DNA from: Phycisphaerae bacterium
Lineage (GTDB): Bacteria > Planctomycetota > Phycisphaerae > UBA1845
NCBI GenBank assembly: GCA_029260015.1
Contig: JAJDEB010000007.1
Coordinates: forward strand, 62,001-126,000
Direction of reading: 5' to 3'
Length of the DNA stretch: 64,000 bases
In this document: positions 37,602 through 45,324 of the stretch, one piece after another
Layout of the letters: the number at the start of each line of letters is the position of its first letter
How positions within the stretch are numbered: position 1 is the stretch's first letter
The notes under the pieces: generated by a model
What the model saw: the letters and a program-made list of their open reading frames with translations, nothing else
Databases searched by the model: none
Told to the model about the DNA's origin: nothing
Made by a program: the position numbers and the translations under genes

Positions 37602-39140
37602 TTGAATTTGTCGCAGGCGGTATCCGGTCGGGTGCTGCTGGTCCATTCTGATCCCATTGCGCGCGGAGTGTTGCGGTCGAAAATCGAGCGCGCGTTCCCC
37701 CAACTTTCAGGCTCGAATACCGGCGCAAACCGCTCGTCCGTTGTTGAAGCGAGCGAGTTGGACAATGCAATTCACCTTGCAAAATCCGACGACAGCGTCT
37801 GCACCGTTATCGTTTCGATTGACGCGTCACAACACATTGAATCAAAATCCATTGTCGCGTTTGCCAAGCGGTTAGGTTTGCTATCATCCGCGCCGCGGTT
37901 GGTGCTGCTATCGCATCGCGCCCTTCCCGTTGAACAATGCCAGACATTTATTTCCAGCGGTGCATCTGCGTTGATCGAGGTGCAAGATCACCGACCCGAA
38001 CTTTCCGATAAGCTGCTCAAGAAGCATATTGAGTCCGCGCTGAACCGATTCCAATCAGAAGGTCGGCACGCAGCTTCAAAATCCGATTCCACGGGTAAGC
38101 TATGCAACCCCGGCGGAATGGTCTGGCAGAGTGCGGCTATGCACCGCCTAATTGAGCAAGCCACCCGTGCCGCACAAATTTCGGACGTACCCGTGTTGAT
38201 CCTTGGCGAATCCGGAACGGGCAAGCAGCTGCTCGCCCAATACATTCACAGCCTCGATCCGAAACGCAGCCACCGAAAGTTGCAGTCAGTCAACTGTTCG
38301 ACCATTTCGGGCACGCTCGCAGAAAGCATGTTGTTCGGACATCGGCGTGGAGCGTTTACCGGTGCGTCTGAAGCGCGCAAGGGAATCTTCCGTTCCGCAG
38401 AGGGCGGGACGGTTCTGCTCGACGAAATCGGCGAACTCGAATTGGCACTTCAGCCGAAGCTCTTGCACGTCTTGCAAGACAACACGCTGACGCCGTTGGG
38501 ATCGGATCAATCGGTCCAGTGCGATGCCCGAGTTATTGCTGCGACCAATCGTCAACTTCCCGCACTCGTTCAAAAAGGTCGATTCCGACTAGACCTCTAT
38601 CAACGACTCAATGTCATCGCTTTGGAAATTCCGCCGCTGCGGCAACGACGCGAGGACATTCCACTGTTGATCGACTTCTTCCTGAAAAAGTATACCGATT
38701 ACTATCAGCATCCGATTGAAGGGGTCGAGCCAGCCGTCTATGCGTTCTTTGAAAACTGCACTCTGGAAGGCAACATTCGGCAGTTGGAAAACGCCATCCG
38801 GCAAACGTTGGCGCTTAAGGGGCGTGGACGCATCGTCAGCATGGACGACATCCCGCAGCGATTGCGAACCGGGCTCGGCTCTAGCACCGCCAGCCGATCG
38901 AATGACTGCCCGAATGATATCCCCATCCTGACCGAGTTGGTTGATGCCGCATGCAAGATGGTCGATGCTGGTTCAATCACACTTCCGGAATTCGTCAGCG
39001 CCTGCGAAGAAACTGCCCTGCGAAAGTCGCTGGCCAACTCCACCGAAAGCAGCAGCGACCTCGCCGACAAACTCGGGGTAAGCCGCCGCACCCTCTACAA
39101 CAAGATCCGCAAGTACGGATTGAAACAACCGCCGGTATAA
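37602..39140 (+). CDS. NtrC-family sigma-54-dependent activator with degenerate receiver
   Basis: The product is 512 aa if translation starts at TTG 37602, preceded by AAGGAG about ten bases upstream; longer in-frame starts are poor. Residues ~1-130 resemble a receiver domain, but the acidic pair is reduced to HSD and the conserved Lys before the last helix is absent (ALIEVQD), so phosphorylation is doubtful. The AAA+ domain (~155-390) is intact: Walker A GESGTGKQ, the sigma-54 contact loop RRGAFTGAS, Walker B GGTVLLDEIGE and the R-finger region LYQRLNVIALEIPPLRQR. A Fis-type HTH closes the protein (LADKLGVSRRTLYNKIRKYG). It should activate sigma-54 promoters; targets are unknown. Confidence 0.88.
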   Translation: MNLSQAVSGRVLLVHSDPIARGVLRSKIERAFPQLSGSNTGANRSSVVEASELDNAIHLAKSDDSVCTVIVSIDASQHIESKSIVAFAKRLGLLSSAPRLVLLSHRALPVEQCQTFISSGASALIEVQDHRPELSDKLLKKHIESALNRFQSEGRHAASKSDSTGKLCNPGGMVWQSAAMHRLIEQATRAAQISDVPVLILGESGTGKQLLAQYIHSLDPKRSHRKLQSVNCSTISGTLAESMLFGHRRGAFTGASEARKGIFRSAEGGTVLLDEIGELELALQPKLLHVLQDNTLTPLGSDQSVQCDARVIAATNRQLPALVQKGRFRLDLYQRLNVIALEIPPLRQRREDIPLLIDFFLKKYTDYYQHPIEGVEPAVYAFFENCTLEGNIRQLENAIRQTLALKGRGRIVSMDDIPQRLRTGLGSSTASRSNDCPNDIPILTELVDAACKMVDAGSITLPEFVSACEETALRKSLANSTESSSDLADKLGVSRRTLYNKIRKYGLKQPPV

Positions 39141-39686
39141 GGCAGGGTTTCAATTCACACGACACCCCGAACGTTACACAATCCCCGTACTGGACTCCCG
39201 CGTGCGCGGGAGTGACGAAACCTGTACAGTCATTCCCGCCCCCTCTCGTCATTCCCGCGAAAGCGGGAATCCAGGAGTTAGCAGTGATCCACAACCCTTG
39301 TGCAGATTCATGCACTCCCCCTGCACACGAACGACAACGCATAACCAGACCGCGTGACAATACTGACAGCAGCGAATAACCGGCAGATTATCGGCGATCG
39401 CGTCTACTGCACGCCACAATACACAATGTGAGTTCCATCGTTGCACTGCCCGTGTGCAAACTATTTCCCGAGTGTCACCCGTCCAACATGTTGCGCCGCG
39501 GCGTCACAAAACGAGAAGTAACGGTTTTGGCTTCAAATCAGGCATTTTTGAGATTTTTTGAAATCCAAAACGAATGGCACGCCGCATGCTTATATTCCAA
39601 ATGTTGGGTGATCCTAAGTCTAAATTCGTTTGGGTCACCGCTGTTTTGATTGACGCAACATGCCAGACCCAACTTGGAGCCAAACG
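39141..39686. other. Intergenic region with repeat copy C
   Basis: These 546 bases hold the double-hairpin repeat copy C (39188-39277) and otherwise no recognisable gene. Nothing else is identified except the upstream region of the small gene at 39687. Confidence 0.5.
39188..39277. repeat. Double-hairpin dispersed repeat, copy C (rearranged)
   Basis: The ACTCCCGCGTGCGCGGGAGT hairpin comes first (about 39194-39213), followed by a partial ATTCCCGCC and then the complete ATTCCCGCGAAAGCGGGAAT hairpin (39250-39269). The hairpins match copies A and B but the spacer differs, so this copy is a variant or a composite. Confidence 0.85.
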
Positions 39687-39974
39687 GTGACACAGGATAT
39701 TCGACAAGGCGCGACTGCATCATTTGCAATCGGCGATGTCGTTTGCCCGGACGCTGCCAGGACGCTCGAACAGGTTGGCCCGGAGTTGACGATTCGCGGA
39801 CAGATCACGATGCTCAGCGATCGCGGTACGGACAAGAGTGCGTTCGCCGTCGTGCAAGTAGAAGGCATCCATTCGCCGCTGATCGTTCCGGTTGATCGAC
39901 TGCAAATGGAACCGACAGGTATGCAGCCATCAAAGGTCGCGTCGACGAAAGTGGTGAACAAGCAGTCGGCGTAA
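39687..39974 (+). CDS. Small conserved-looking protein, 95 aa, unknown
   Basis: I chose GTG 39687 because TTGGAG lies seven bases before it; an in-frame ATG at 39660 has no ribosome site. The protein (VTQDIRQGATASFAIGDVV...) has one Cys, a beta-rich middle (LTIRGQITMLSDRG, FAVVQVEGIHSPLIVPVDRL) and a basic tail. It may be an SH3- or OB-like small barrel, but this is only an impression. A strong terminator-like hairpin follows about 140 bases downstream, which supports a real transcription unit. Confidence 0.55.
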   Translation: MTQDIRQGATASFAIGDVVCPDAARTLEQVGPELTIRGQITMLSDRGTDKSAFAVVQVEGIHSPLIVPVDRLQMEPTGMQPSKVASTKVVNKQSA

Positions 39975-40110
39975 GTTTGGCAGTCGGCATAAGTCCGGCA
40001 CCAAGCGGAATGCGCAAAAAGCGTATCCGCCCAACAACAAGACAGTAGCTGGCTTGCCACTCCAAAAAGCAGACCGGCAAGTCAGAGACTAATAGCGCTC
40101 TCTCTCTCCC

Positions 40111-40160
40111 TCCCAGGCGTGGGGTGCTCACACGAGCATTCCCTGCCTGGGAACTTTTTT
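40111..40160 (+). terminator. Long-hairpin Rho-independent terminator
   Basis: TCCCAGGC (40111-40118) pairs exactly with GCCTGGGA (40145-40152). The interior pairs further through GTGCTC / GAGCAT around ACAC. A run of six T (40155-40160) follows. It ends the transcript of the small gene at 39687. Confidence 0.85.
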
Positions 40161-40202
40161 GCGCGGACGACTCACCCAATTGGCTTATGATGTCGTCGGG
40201 TG

Positions 40203-40233
40203 CCCCATCCTTGAGCGAAGCGGAAGGGTGGGG
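40203..40233. repeat. Palindromic hairpin
   Basis: CCCCATCCTT (40203-40212) and AAGGGTGGGG (40224-40233) form a ten-base stem with one T-G mismatch pair around GAGCGAAGCGG. No T run follows, so it is not a classical terminator. It looks like another REP-type hairpin, but only one copy is in the window. Confidence 0.6.
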
Positions 40234-40262
40234 GACTGAAAGGTTTACATGTGCATTGAATT

Positions 40263-40823
40263 ATGAATGGCTCGCTCGATCACACTATGATTCGGTTCGA
40301 ATTGCAAATCGAAAGTGCTTCGCCGGGATGGGCAACGATTCTGCTGCACACCGATAATCACAAAACCACAATCCCCTGTTCAGAATTTGGCGGAGACTGC
40401 CTCGGCGAAATTACGCGTGCATTCCTTGCGCTTGCGGAAGGTGATGAACGCGCAGCCGCAGAAATTGACTGCAACGGCGAGCCCGAAAACACGTTGATCC
40501 GCTTGAAGAAGAATGGACTAAACGTTGAAGTTTCCGTGACGCGGTACTCTTGGGAAGGTGACCGCGCATCGGAGGCGAAGATTCAACGCGCTATCAAGAC
40601 GGGCAAACCAAAAGACTGGGCCAAGATGCAGCGGTCACGAAACAAGAAAACGCAATTGCGTCATTCGTCTGCGCTGACCGAAACCATCGCGTCTTTGGTC
40701 CAAGCGTTCCAGTCCATCGAAGACCGGCTCGGTACAAAGCAATACGAGTCCATTTGGGGGTTTGAATTCCCGTCCACTCAATTGGCGAACCTGCAACAGC
40801 ATCTGCCAACGGCCCCCAATTGA
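40263..40823 (+). CDS. Hypothetical protein, 186 aa
   Basis: This frame is open from ATG 40263 (no clear Shine-Dalgarno; ATG 40287 is an alternative). The N-terminal ~95 residues alternate strands and acidic loops (ATILLHTDNHKTTIPCSEFG, ENTLIRLKKNGLNVEVSVTR); the C-terminal half is basic then helical. No signal peptide or membrane segment and no recognised domain. It lies between a terminator and the GbsR-type regulator gene. Confidence 0.5.
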   Translation: MNGSLDHTMIRFELQIESASPGWATILLHTDNHKTTIPCSEFGGDCLGEITRAFLALAEGDERAAAEIDCNGEPENTLIRLKKNGLNVEVSVTRYSWEGDRASEAKIQRAIKTGKPKDWAKMQRSRNKKTQLRHSSALTETIASLVQAFQSIEDRLGTKQYESIWGFEFPSTQLANLQQHLPTAPN

Positions 40824-40909
40824 ATCGACGTCCCACGTCACGAAAACCCTCTTGCCTTCAACCGTTCGCCGCTCTATAGTCTTTTCAGTTATTATTGAAA
40901 GGAATGACT

Positions 40910-41458
40910 ATGAGTGCCGATGCGTTGGAGCGGGCTGAACAGACTTTTGTTCGACGTTGGGGCGAGATGGGGGCTACTTGGGGCATCAGTCGCACGATGG
41001 CCGAAGTTCATGCCCTGCTCTTTATCACCGGTGATCCGCTTTGCACCGACGACATCATGCAAATGCTGCAAATCTCGCGCGGTAATGCCAGCATGAATCT
41101 GCGGCAGCTCGTCAACTGGGGGCTGATCCGGCGCACGCACCTGCGTGGCGATCGCAAGGAATACTTCATCAGCGACCTCGACACCTGGCAGATGTTTGAA
41201 ACCATCACCCGCGAACGGCGTCGCCGCGAAGTCGGGCCAATCATCGACACGCTCAAACAATGTCGATCAGACTTGGCTGGCGATACCCCGAAACTCGAAA
41301 AGGAACGCCAACAGAAAGCCGTCGACTGCGACAAGAAACTCCAAGACATGCTCGACTTCATCAACACGCTCGACGTCATGCTCGATGCGGTGCTGTCATC
41401 GGGGAGCGAACAGATCGGCATGTTGTCGGCTGCGATTAGTAATACGGTTAAGCGATGA
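40910..41458 (+). CDS. GbsR/MarR family transcriptional regulator
   Basis: The product is 182 aa from ATG 40910, chosen because AAAGGA lies seven bases upstream. It has a winged HTH typical of the GbsR branch: WGISRTMAEVHALLFITGDPL, then DIMQMLQISRGNASMNLRQL (recognition helix) and WGLIRRTHLRGDRKEYF (wing). The C-terminal half is a long helix with charged heptads, probably for dimerisation. GbsR proteins usually repress osmoprotectant or efflux genes; no such gene is adjacent. The gene is convergent with hemL, and their 3' ends overlap by 11 bases. Confidence 0.88.
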   Translation: MSADALERAEQTFVRRWGEMGATWGISRTMAEVHALLFITGDPLCTDDIMQMLQISRGNASMNLRQLVNWGLIRRTHLRGDRKEYFISDLDTWQMFETITRERRRREVGPIIDTLKQCRSDLAGDTPKLEKERQQKAVDCDKKLQDMLDFINTLDVMLDAVLSSGSEQIGMLSAAISNTVKR

Positions 41459-42731
41459 GCGCGCAAATCGATTGATCGACAGTTGCAATCGTCTGATCGA
41501 TCACGCTGTCATCGTGTGCGGTTGACACAAACCATGCCTCCATCGAACTCGGCGGCAGGTGGATGCCTCGCTTCAACATCGCATGAAAGAACTCTGCGAA
41601 ACGCGCCGCATCGCATGCCTGGGCTTCGTCAAAATTGGTGACCGATTCACGACCAAAAAACAGCGTCAGCATCGAGCCAGCCCGCTGAACGGTTCCGCAA
41701 ACTTGATGCGCCGTTAGGCTTGCTTCGATGCCTTTTTGCAACCGACTTGCCGACCGATCGAGTTGTACATACGTCTCTGCCGTCAGCGCCTTAAGCGTCG
41801 CGAGCCCTGCCGCCATCGCGAGCGGATTGCCCGAAAGCGTCCCGGCTTGGTATACCGAGCCTTCGGGCGCGACCATCGACATCAAATTCGATCGGCCGCC
41901 ATACGCCCCCACCGGCAGTCCGCCGCCGACGATCTTGCCCAATGTGGTCAAGTCGGGCGTCACATCGTACACACCTTGCGCACCTGACGGTGACAATCGA
42001 AACCCGGTCATCACTTCATCGAAAATCAGCAGCGCCCCACACGCGGATGACAACCGGCGAAGGCCCGGCAGGAATCCGTCCTTTGGGCAAACCACTCCCA
42101 TGTTGCCTGCCACCGGTTCGACGAGAATAGCCGCTAACTCGCCACCGTGTGCTTCGACGATATTCTCAACCGATGCCAAATCGTTGTACGGTGCGATCAA
42201 CGTGTCAGCCGCTGCCCCTTTGGTCACTCCGGGGGAATCGGGCAACCCCATCGTTGCGACACCGGACCCGGCACTAACCAGCAGCGAATCAGCGTGCCCG
42301 TGATAGCATCCGGCGAATTTGATAATTTTGCTGCGGCCCGTCGCCGCGCGGGCGAGTCGGACGGCACTCATGACGGCTTCCGTACCAGAGTTGACGAATC
42401 GCACCTTTACAATCGAAGGCACTCGAGCCACCACTTCGCGGGCGAGTTCAACTTCAAGCGCCGACGGCGCTCCGAAACTGACACCGCGCGTCATCGCATT
42501 GGTGATTGCAGCAATGACGGTTTCATGCCCATGCCCGAGAATCATCGGTCCCCACGATCCGATGTAGTCGATGTATCGTTGGCCATCGACGTCGACCAGA
42601 TAACACCCTTCCGCACGATCGATGAATAGCGGCGATCCGCCGACGCCGCGAAACGCGCGAACGGGTGAATTCACACCGCCGGGTAACAGCGACAACGCTT
42701 CTCTGAATAGTGACTCGGATTTAGACATCAT
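41448..42731 (-). CDS. hemL: Glutamate-1-semialdehyde 2,1-aminomutase
   Basis: This 427-aa PLP enzyme converts glutamate-1-semialdehyde to 5-aminolevulinate, the second step of the C5 tetrapyrrole pathway started by HemA in the same operon. The family opening LLPGGVNSPVRAFRGVGG, the motif RFVNSGTEAVMSAVRLARA and the PLP Lys in LTTLGKIVGGGLPVGAYGG are all present, and the length matches the family. The tandem ATG at 42731 has no Shine-Dalgarno; instead a dispersed palindromic repeat begins five bases upstream. It is the last gene of the cysH-hem operon, if the hairpin between hemB and hemL does not stop transcription. Confidence 0.95.
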   Translation of the reverse strand: MMSKSESLFREALSLLPGGVNSPVRAFRGVGGSPLFIDRAEGCYLVDVDGQRYIDYIGSWGPMILGHGHETVIAAITNAMTRGVSFGAPSALEVELAREVVARVPSIVKVRFVNSGTEAVMSAVRLARAATGRSKIIKFAGCYHGHADSLLVSAGSGVATMGLPDSPGVTKGAAADTLIAPYNDLASVENIVEAHGGELAAILVEPVAGNMGVVCPKDGFLPGLRRLSSACGALLIFDEVMTGFRLSPSGAQGVYDVTPDLTTLGKIVGGGLPVGAYGGRSNLMSMVAPEGSVYQAGTLSGNPLAMAAGLATLKALTAETYVQLDRSASRLQKGIEASLTAHQVCGTVQRAGSMLTLFFGRESVTNFDEAQACDAARFAEFFHAMLKRGIHLPPSSMEAWFVSTAHDDSVIDQTIATVDQSICALIA

Positions 42732-42736
42732 GCGAT

Positions 42737-42802
42737 GTAGGGTGCGCCGTGCCCACCGCCGTTGGAATCATTTACGGATTGGTGGGCACGGCCCACCCTA
42801 CA
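42737..42802. repeat. Inverted pair of GTAGGGTGGGC repeats between hemB and hemL
   Basis: GTAGGGTGCGCCGTGCCCACC (42737-42757) is almost perfectly complementary to GGTGGGCACGGCCCACCCTA (from 42781), separated by 23 bases. The transcript can therefore fold a ~21-bp hairpin. Each arm is also a member of the family seen at 9583-9603. The hairpin lies in the 86-base gap between two operon genes and ends five bases before the hemL start. Confidence 0.9.
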
Positions 42803-42817
42803 GAGCGAAATCAATCG

Positions 42818-43801
42818 CTACGATTCTCTCAACCATCCTGCGACCTTGCTGGCCCAGTAGGTGATAATCATATCCGCGCCGGCGCGTTTGATCGCGGTCA
42901 ACGATTCTAGAACCGCGCGCTTTTCGTCCAGCCAACCGCGCAGGGCAGCCGCCTGGATCATCGAGTATTCGCCACTGACCTGATACGCCGCGAGCGGAAC
43001 ATCCGGATGGGCGGTCTTGACGCGATGGATCACGTCGAGATACGCCATCGCCGGTTTGACCATCAGCATATCAGCCCCCTCGTCGAGATCGAGCTTCGCT
43101 TCTGCGAGCGCTTCGCCGACGTTGGCTGGGTCCATTTGATACGTTCGCCGATCGGAGAATTGCGGTGCGCAGTCAGCCGCATCTCTGAAGGGACCGTAGA
43201 AAGATGAAGCGTACTTCACGGCGTACGACAGGATTCCTGCGTCTTCGCACTTGGCATCATCGAGTGCCGACCGAATCGCCGCGACCATCCCGTCCATCAT
43301 CGCGCTTGGTGCCACCCAATCTGCACCTGCATTGGCATGGCAAACTGCGATTTCGCCGAGTCGTTGGTTCGTCGCATCGTTGTCCACCCGATCTTCGCGA
43401 ATGACTCCGCAATGACCGTGATCGGTGTAGCTGCACATGCAGACGTCCGAGATGATGACAAGATCCTTCGCTGCGTTTCGACACGCGCGGATGGCTTGCG
43501 GCACGATGCCAACGGGCTCAATCGCCGAACGACCGGTCGCATCTTTGTTCGACGGAACGCCAAACAGCAAGACTGCCGGGACGCCTGACTCGGCGATTGC
43601 ACCGACAACATCGCCCAGTTGTGAAACCGTATGACGCGCAACACCGGGCATCGATTCAATTGGTCCGGCGTCATCGCTGCGATCGACGACGAAAAGCGGT
43701 TGAATGAAATCGCTGGCAGACAATCGCGTTTCGCGCACGAGGTTGCGCATGGATTCCGTCGCGCGGAATCGTCTCATGCGTCGCGCAGGTGGATTGCTCA
43801 T
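42818..43801 (-). CDS. hemB: Porphobilinogen synthase (5-aminolevulinate dehydratase)
   Basis: The product is 327 aa from ATG 43801; the four-base ATGA overlap with the cobA-hemD stop decides the start. It condenses two 5-aminolevulinates into porphobilinogen. The zinc-type cysteine cluster is seen in DVCMCSYTDHGHCG, the first active-site Lys in KYASSFYGPFRDA, and the Schiff-base Lys in MLMVKPAMAYLDV. It is probably translated by coupling to the gene before it. Confidence 0.95.
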   Translation of the reverse strand: MSNPPARRMRRFRATESMRNLVRETRLSASDFIQPLFVVDRSDDAGPIESMPGVARHTVSQLGDVVGAIAESGVPAVLLFGVPSNKDATGRSAIEPVGIVPQAIRACRNAAKDLVIISDVCMCSYTDHGHCGVIREDRVDNDATNQRLGEIAVCHANAGADWVAPSAMMDGMVAAIRSALDDAKCEDAGILSYAVKYASSFYGPFRDAADCAPQFSDRRTYQMDPANVGEALAEAKLDLDEGADMLMVKPAMAYLDVIHRVKTAHPDVPLAAYQVSGEYSMIQAAALRGWLDEKRAVLESLTAIKRAGADMIITYWASKVAGWLRES

Positions 43802-45324
43802 GCGCCAACTCCTGTCTCTGTTGCATTCAAACTGGCCAACCATTCCAGCGTATCGACCATCGATTCCGCAGTTGCCCGTTTTGCCACCGCGTGAACTTTC
43901 ATGTGTTTGTGCGTACAAGCGGCGGCTGTCGTTTCACCGATACAGACGATTAGCTTATCATCCAAGCACAATCCCGCATCTCCCGCACACTTTACGGCTG
44001 ACGGGCTCGCGAACAAGATCGCGTCAGCTGACGTGTTGATTTGATCGACAAGGATTGTCGGTGGTGCGATGGCCACCGTCAGATACGCGACGACCTGCGT
44101 GACGTTCATGCCCGCAGATTCCAGTCGATCGGGCAAAGTCGCAAGCGCCTTATCCGACCTCGGTAGTAAGATACATTGGCCTGAATCACCGGCTGTATCA
44201 ATGATCGCATCCGCCAGCCCCGCGCCCGTTTCAATTTCAGATTGAATGTCGGTGCGTACGCCATGTTTCAAGAGTTCGCGCGACGTAGCAACGCCCACGC
44301 TGGCAATGCGGCAATTCGACAAGGTACGGCTATCTAGTTTGGCTGCAATCAATCGCTTGAAGAAACCGCGAACGCCATTGGCCGACGAAAATGCGATCCA
44401 ATCGAATTGATCGATTGCGTTGACGGCTAACTCCAGTGCTGGATCGGTCGTTGAGAATTCGATGCGAATCATCGGACAACGAATCGGGTCTGCGCCGCGA
44501 GCCATCAATGCGACTGCCAGTTTCGCACAAAGTGCTTGCGAACCGGTGACGGCAACTTTCATGTTCAAGAGTGGCGACTTCGTAAATCGGGCGGTGCAAT
44601 CGTCGGTTGCAGCAACCTCGCCGATGATCGTAACCATCGGTGCCTGCAAACCCTCTCGCTCAACAATTTCTGCGATGTCTTCAAGCGTGCCTCGACACTG
44701 GCGCTGTTGATCCATCGTCGCCCGTTCGACGCATGCCACCGGTAGACTTGGATCGGCGCCCGCCTCGATCAACCCATTGCAAATGGCGGCAAGTTCCTTT
44801 CGCCCCATCATAATAATCAGCGTTTCGTCGCGTACGAGCTTGGCGTAGTCGAGTGTCTCCGCACCGCCGCCATCGCTACTTCGGGCGGAGAGAACAGTAA
44901 ACGATCGCGAGCATCCCCGTTGCGTCGTTGCGATACCCATCGCTGCCGGCGCGGCGAGGCAACTCGAAATACCCGGAACGATGACGCAGGGCACGCCATG
45001 TTCCAAACATGCGGCTTGCTCTTCAGACGCCCGCCCAAACACGCCCGGATCGCCTCCCTTCAATCGCACGACATCCGATCCACGTTGAGCGTGTTCGATC
45101 AACTTTGCGTTAATCGCATCCTGGCTATTCCCGCCGGAATCTGACGACTTGCCTGCGTCGATCTTGATAGCGTCGGTGCGGCACATCGATAGCAGCGCGT
45201 TCGGTGCGAGACGGTCGTAGATGACGACGTCTGCGCGCTTGAGCAATCGCATACCACTCAATGTGATAAGCGACGGATCGCCCGGGCCGGCTCCTACAAG
45301 ATAGACGGTACCGCAACGTTTCAA
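43798..45324 (-). CDS. cobA-hemD: Uroporphyrinogen-III C-methyltransferase / uroporphyrinogen-III synthase fusion
   Basis: This 508-aa bifunctional protein starts at TTG 45324, overlapping the previous stop (TTGA). Residues ~1-250 are a SAM-dependent uroporphyrinogen-III methyltransferase: LVGAGPGDPSLITLSGMRLL, VVRLKGGDPGVFGRASEE and IVPGISSCLAAPAAMGIATT. Residues ~255-500 are a HemD-like synthase (VTGSQALCAKLAVALMARG, IAFSSANGVRGFF, ILFASPSAVK). Together they would cyclise hydroxymethylbilane to uroporphyrinogen III and methylate it to precorrin-2, the entry to siroheme. The fusion is known in other bacteria. It fits an operon that makes the sulfite reductase cofactor. Confidence 0.93.
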   Translation of the reverse strand: MKRCGTVYLVGAGPGDPSLITLSGMRLLKRADVVIYDRLAPNALLSMCRTDAIKIDAGKSSDSGGNSQDAINAKLIEHAQRGSDVVRLKGGDPGVFGRASEEQAACLEHGVPCVIVPGISSCLAAPAAMGIATTQRGCSRSFTVLSARSSDGGGAETLDYAKLVRDETLIIMMGRKELAAICNGLIEAGADPSLPVACVERATMDQQRQCRGTLEDIAEIVEREGLQAPMVTIIGEVAATDDCTARFTKSPLLNMKVAVTGSQALCAKLAVALMARGADPIRCPMIRIEFSTTDPALELAVNAIDQFDWIAFSSANGVRGFFKRLIAAKLDSRTLSNCRIASVGVATSRELLKHGVRTDIQSEIETGAGLADAIIDTAGDSGQCILLPRSDKALATLPDRLESAGMNVTQVVAYLTVAIAPPTILVDQINTSADAILFASPSAVKCAGDAGLCLDDKLIVCIGETTAAACTHKHMKVHAVAKRATAESMVDTLEWLASLNATETGVGA

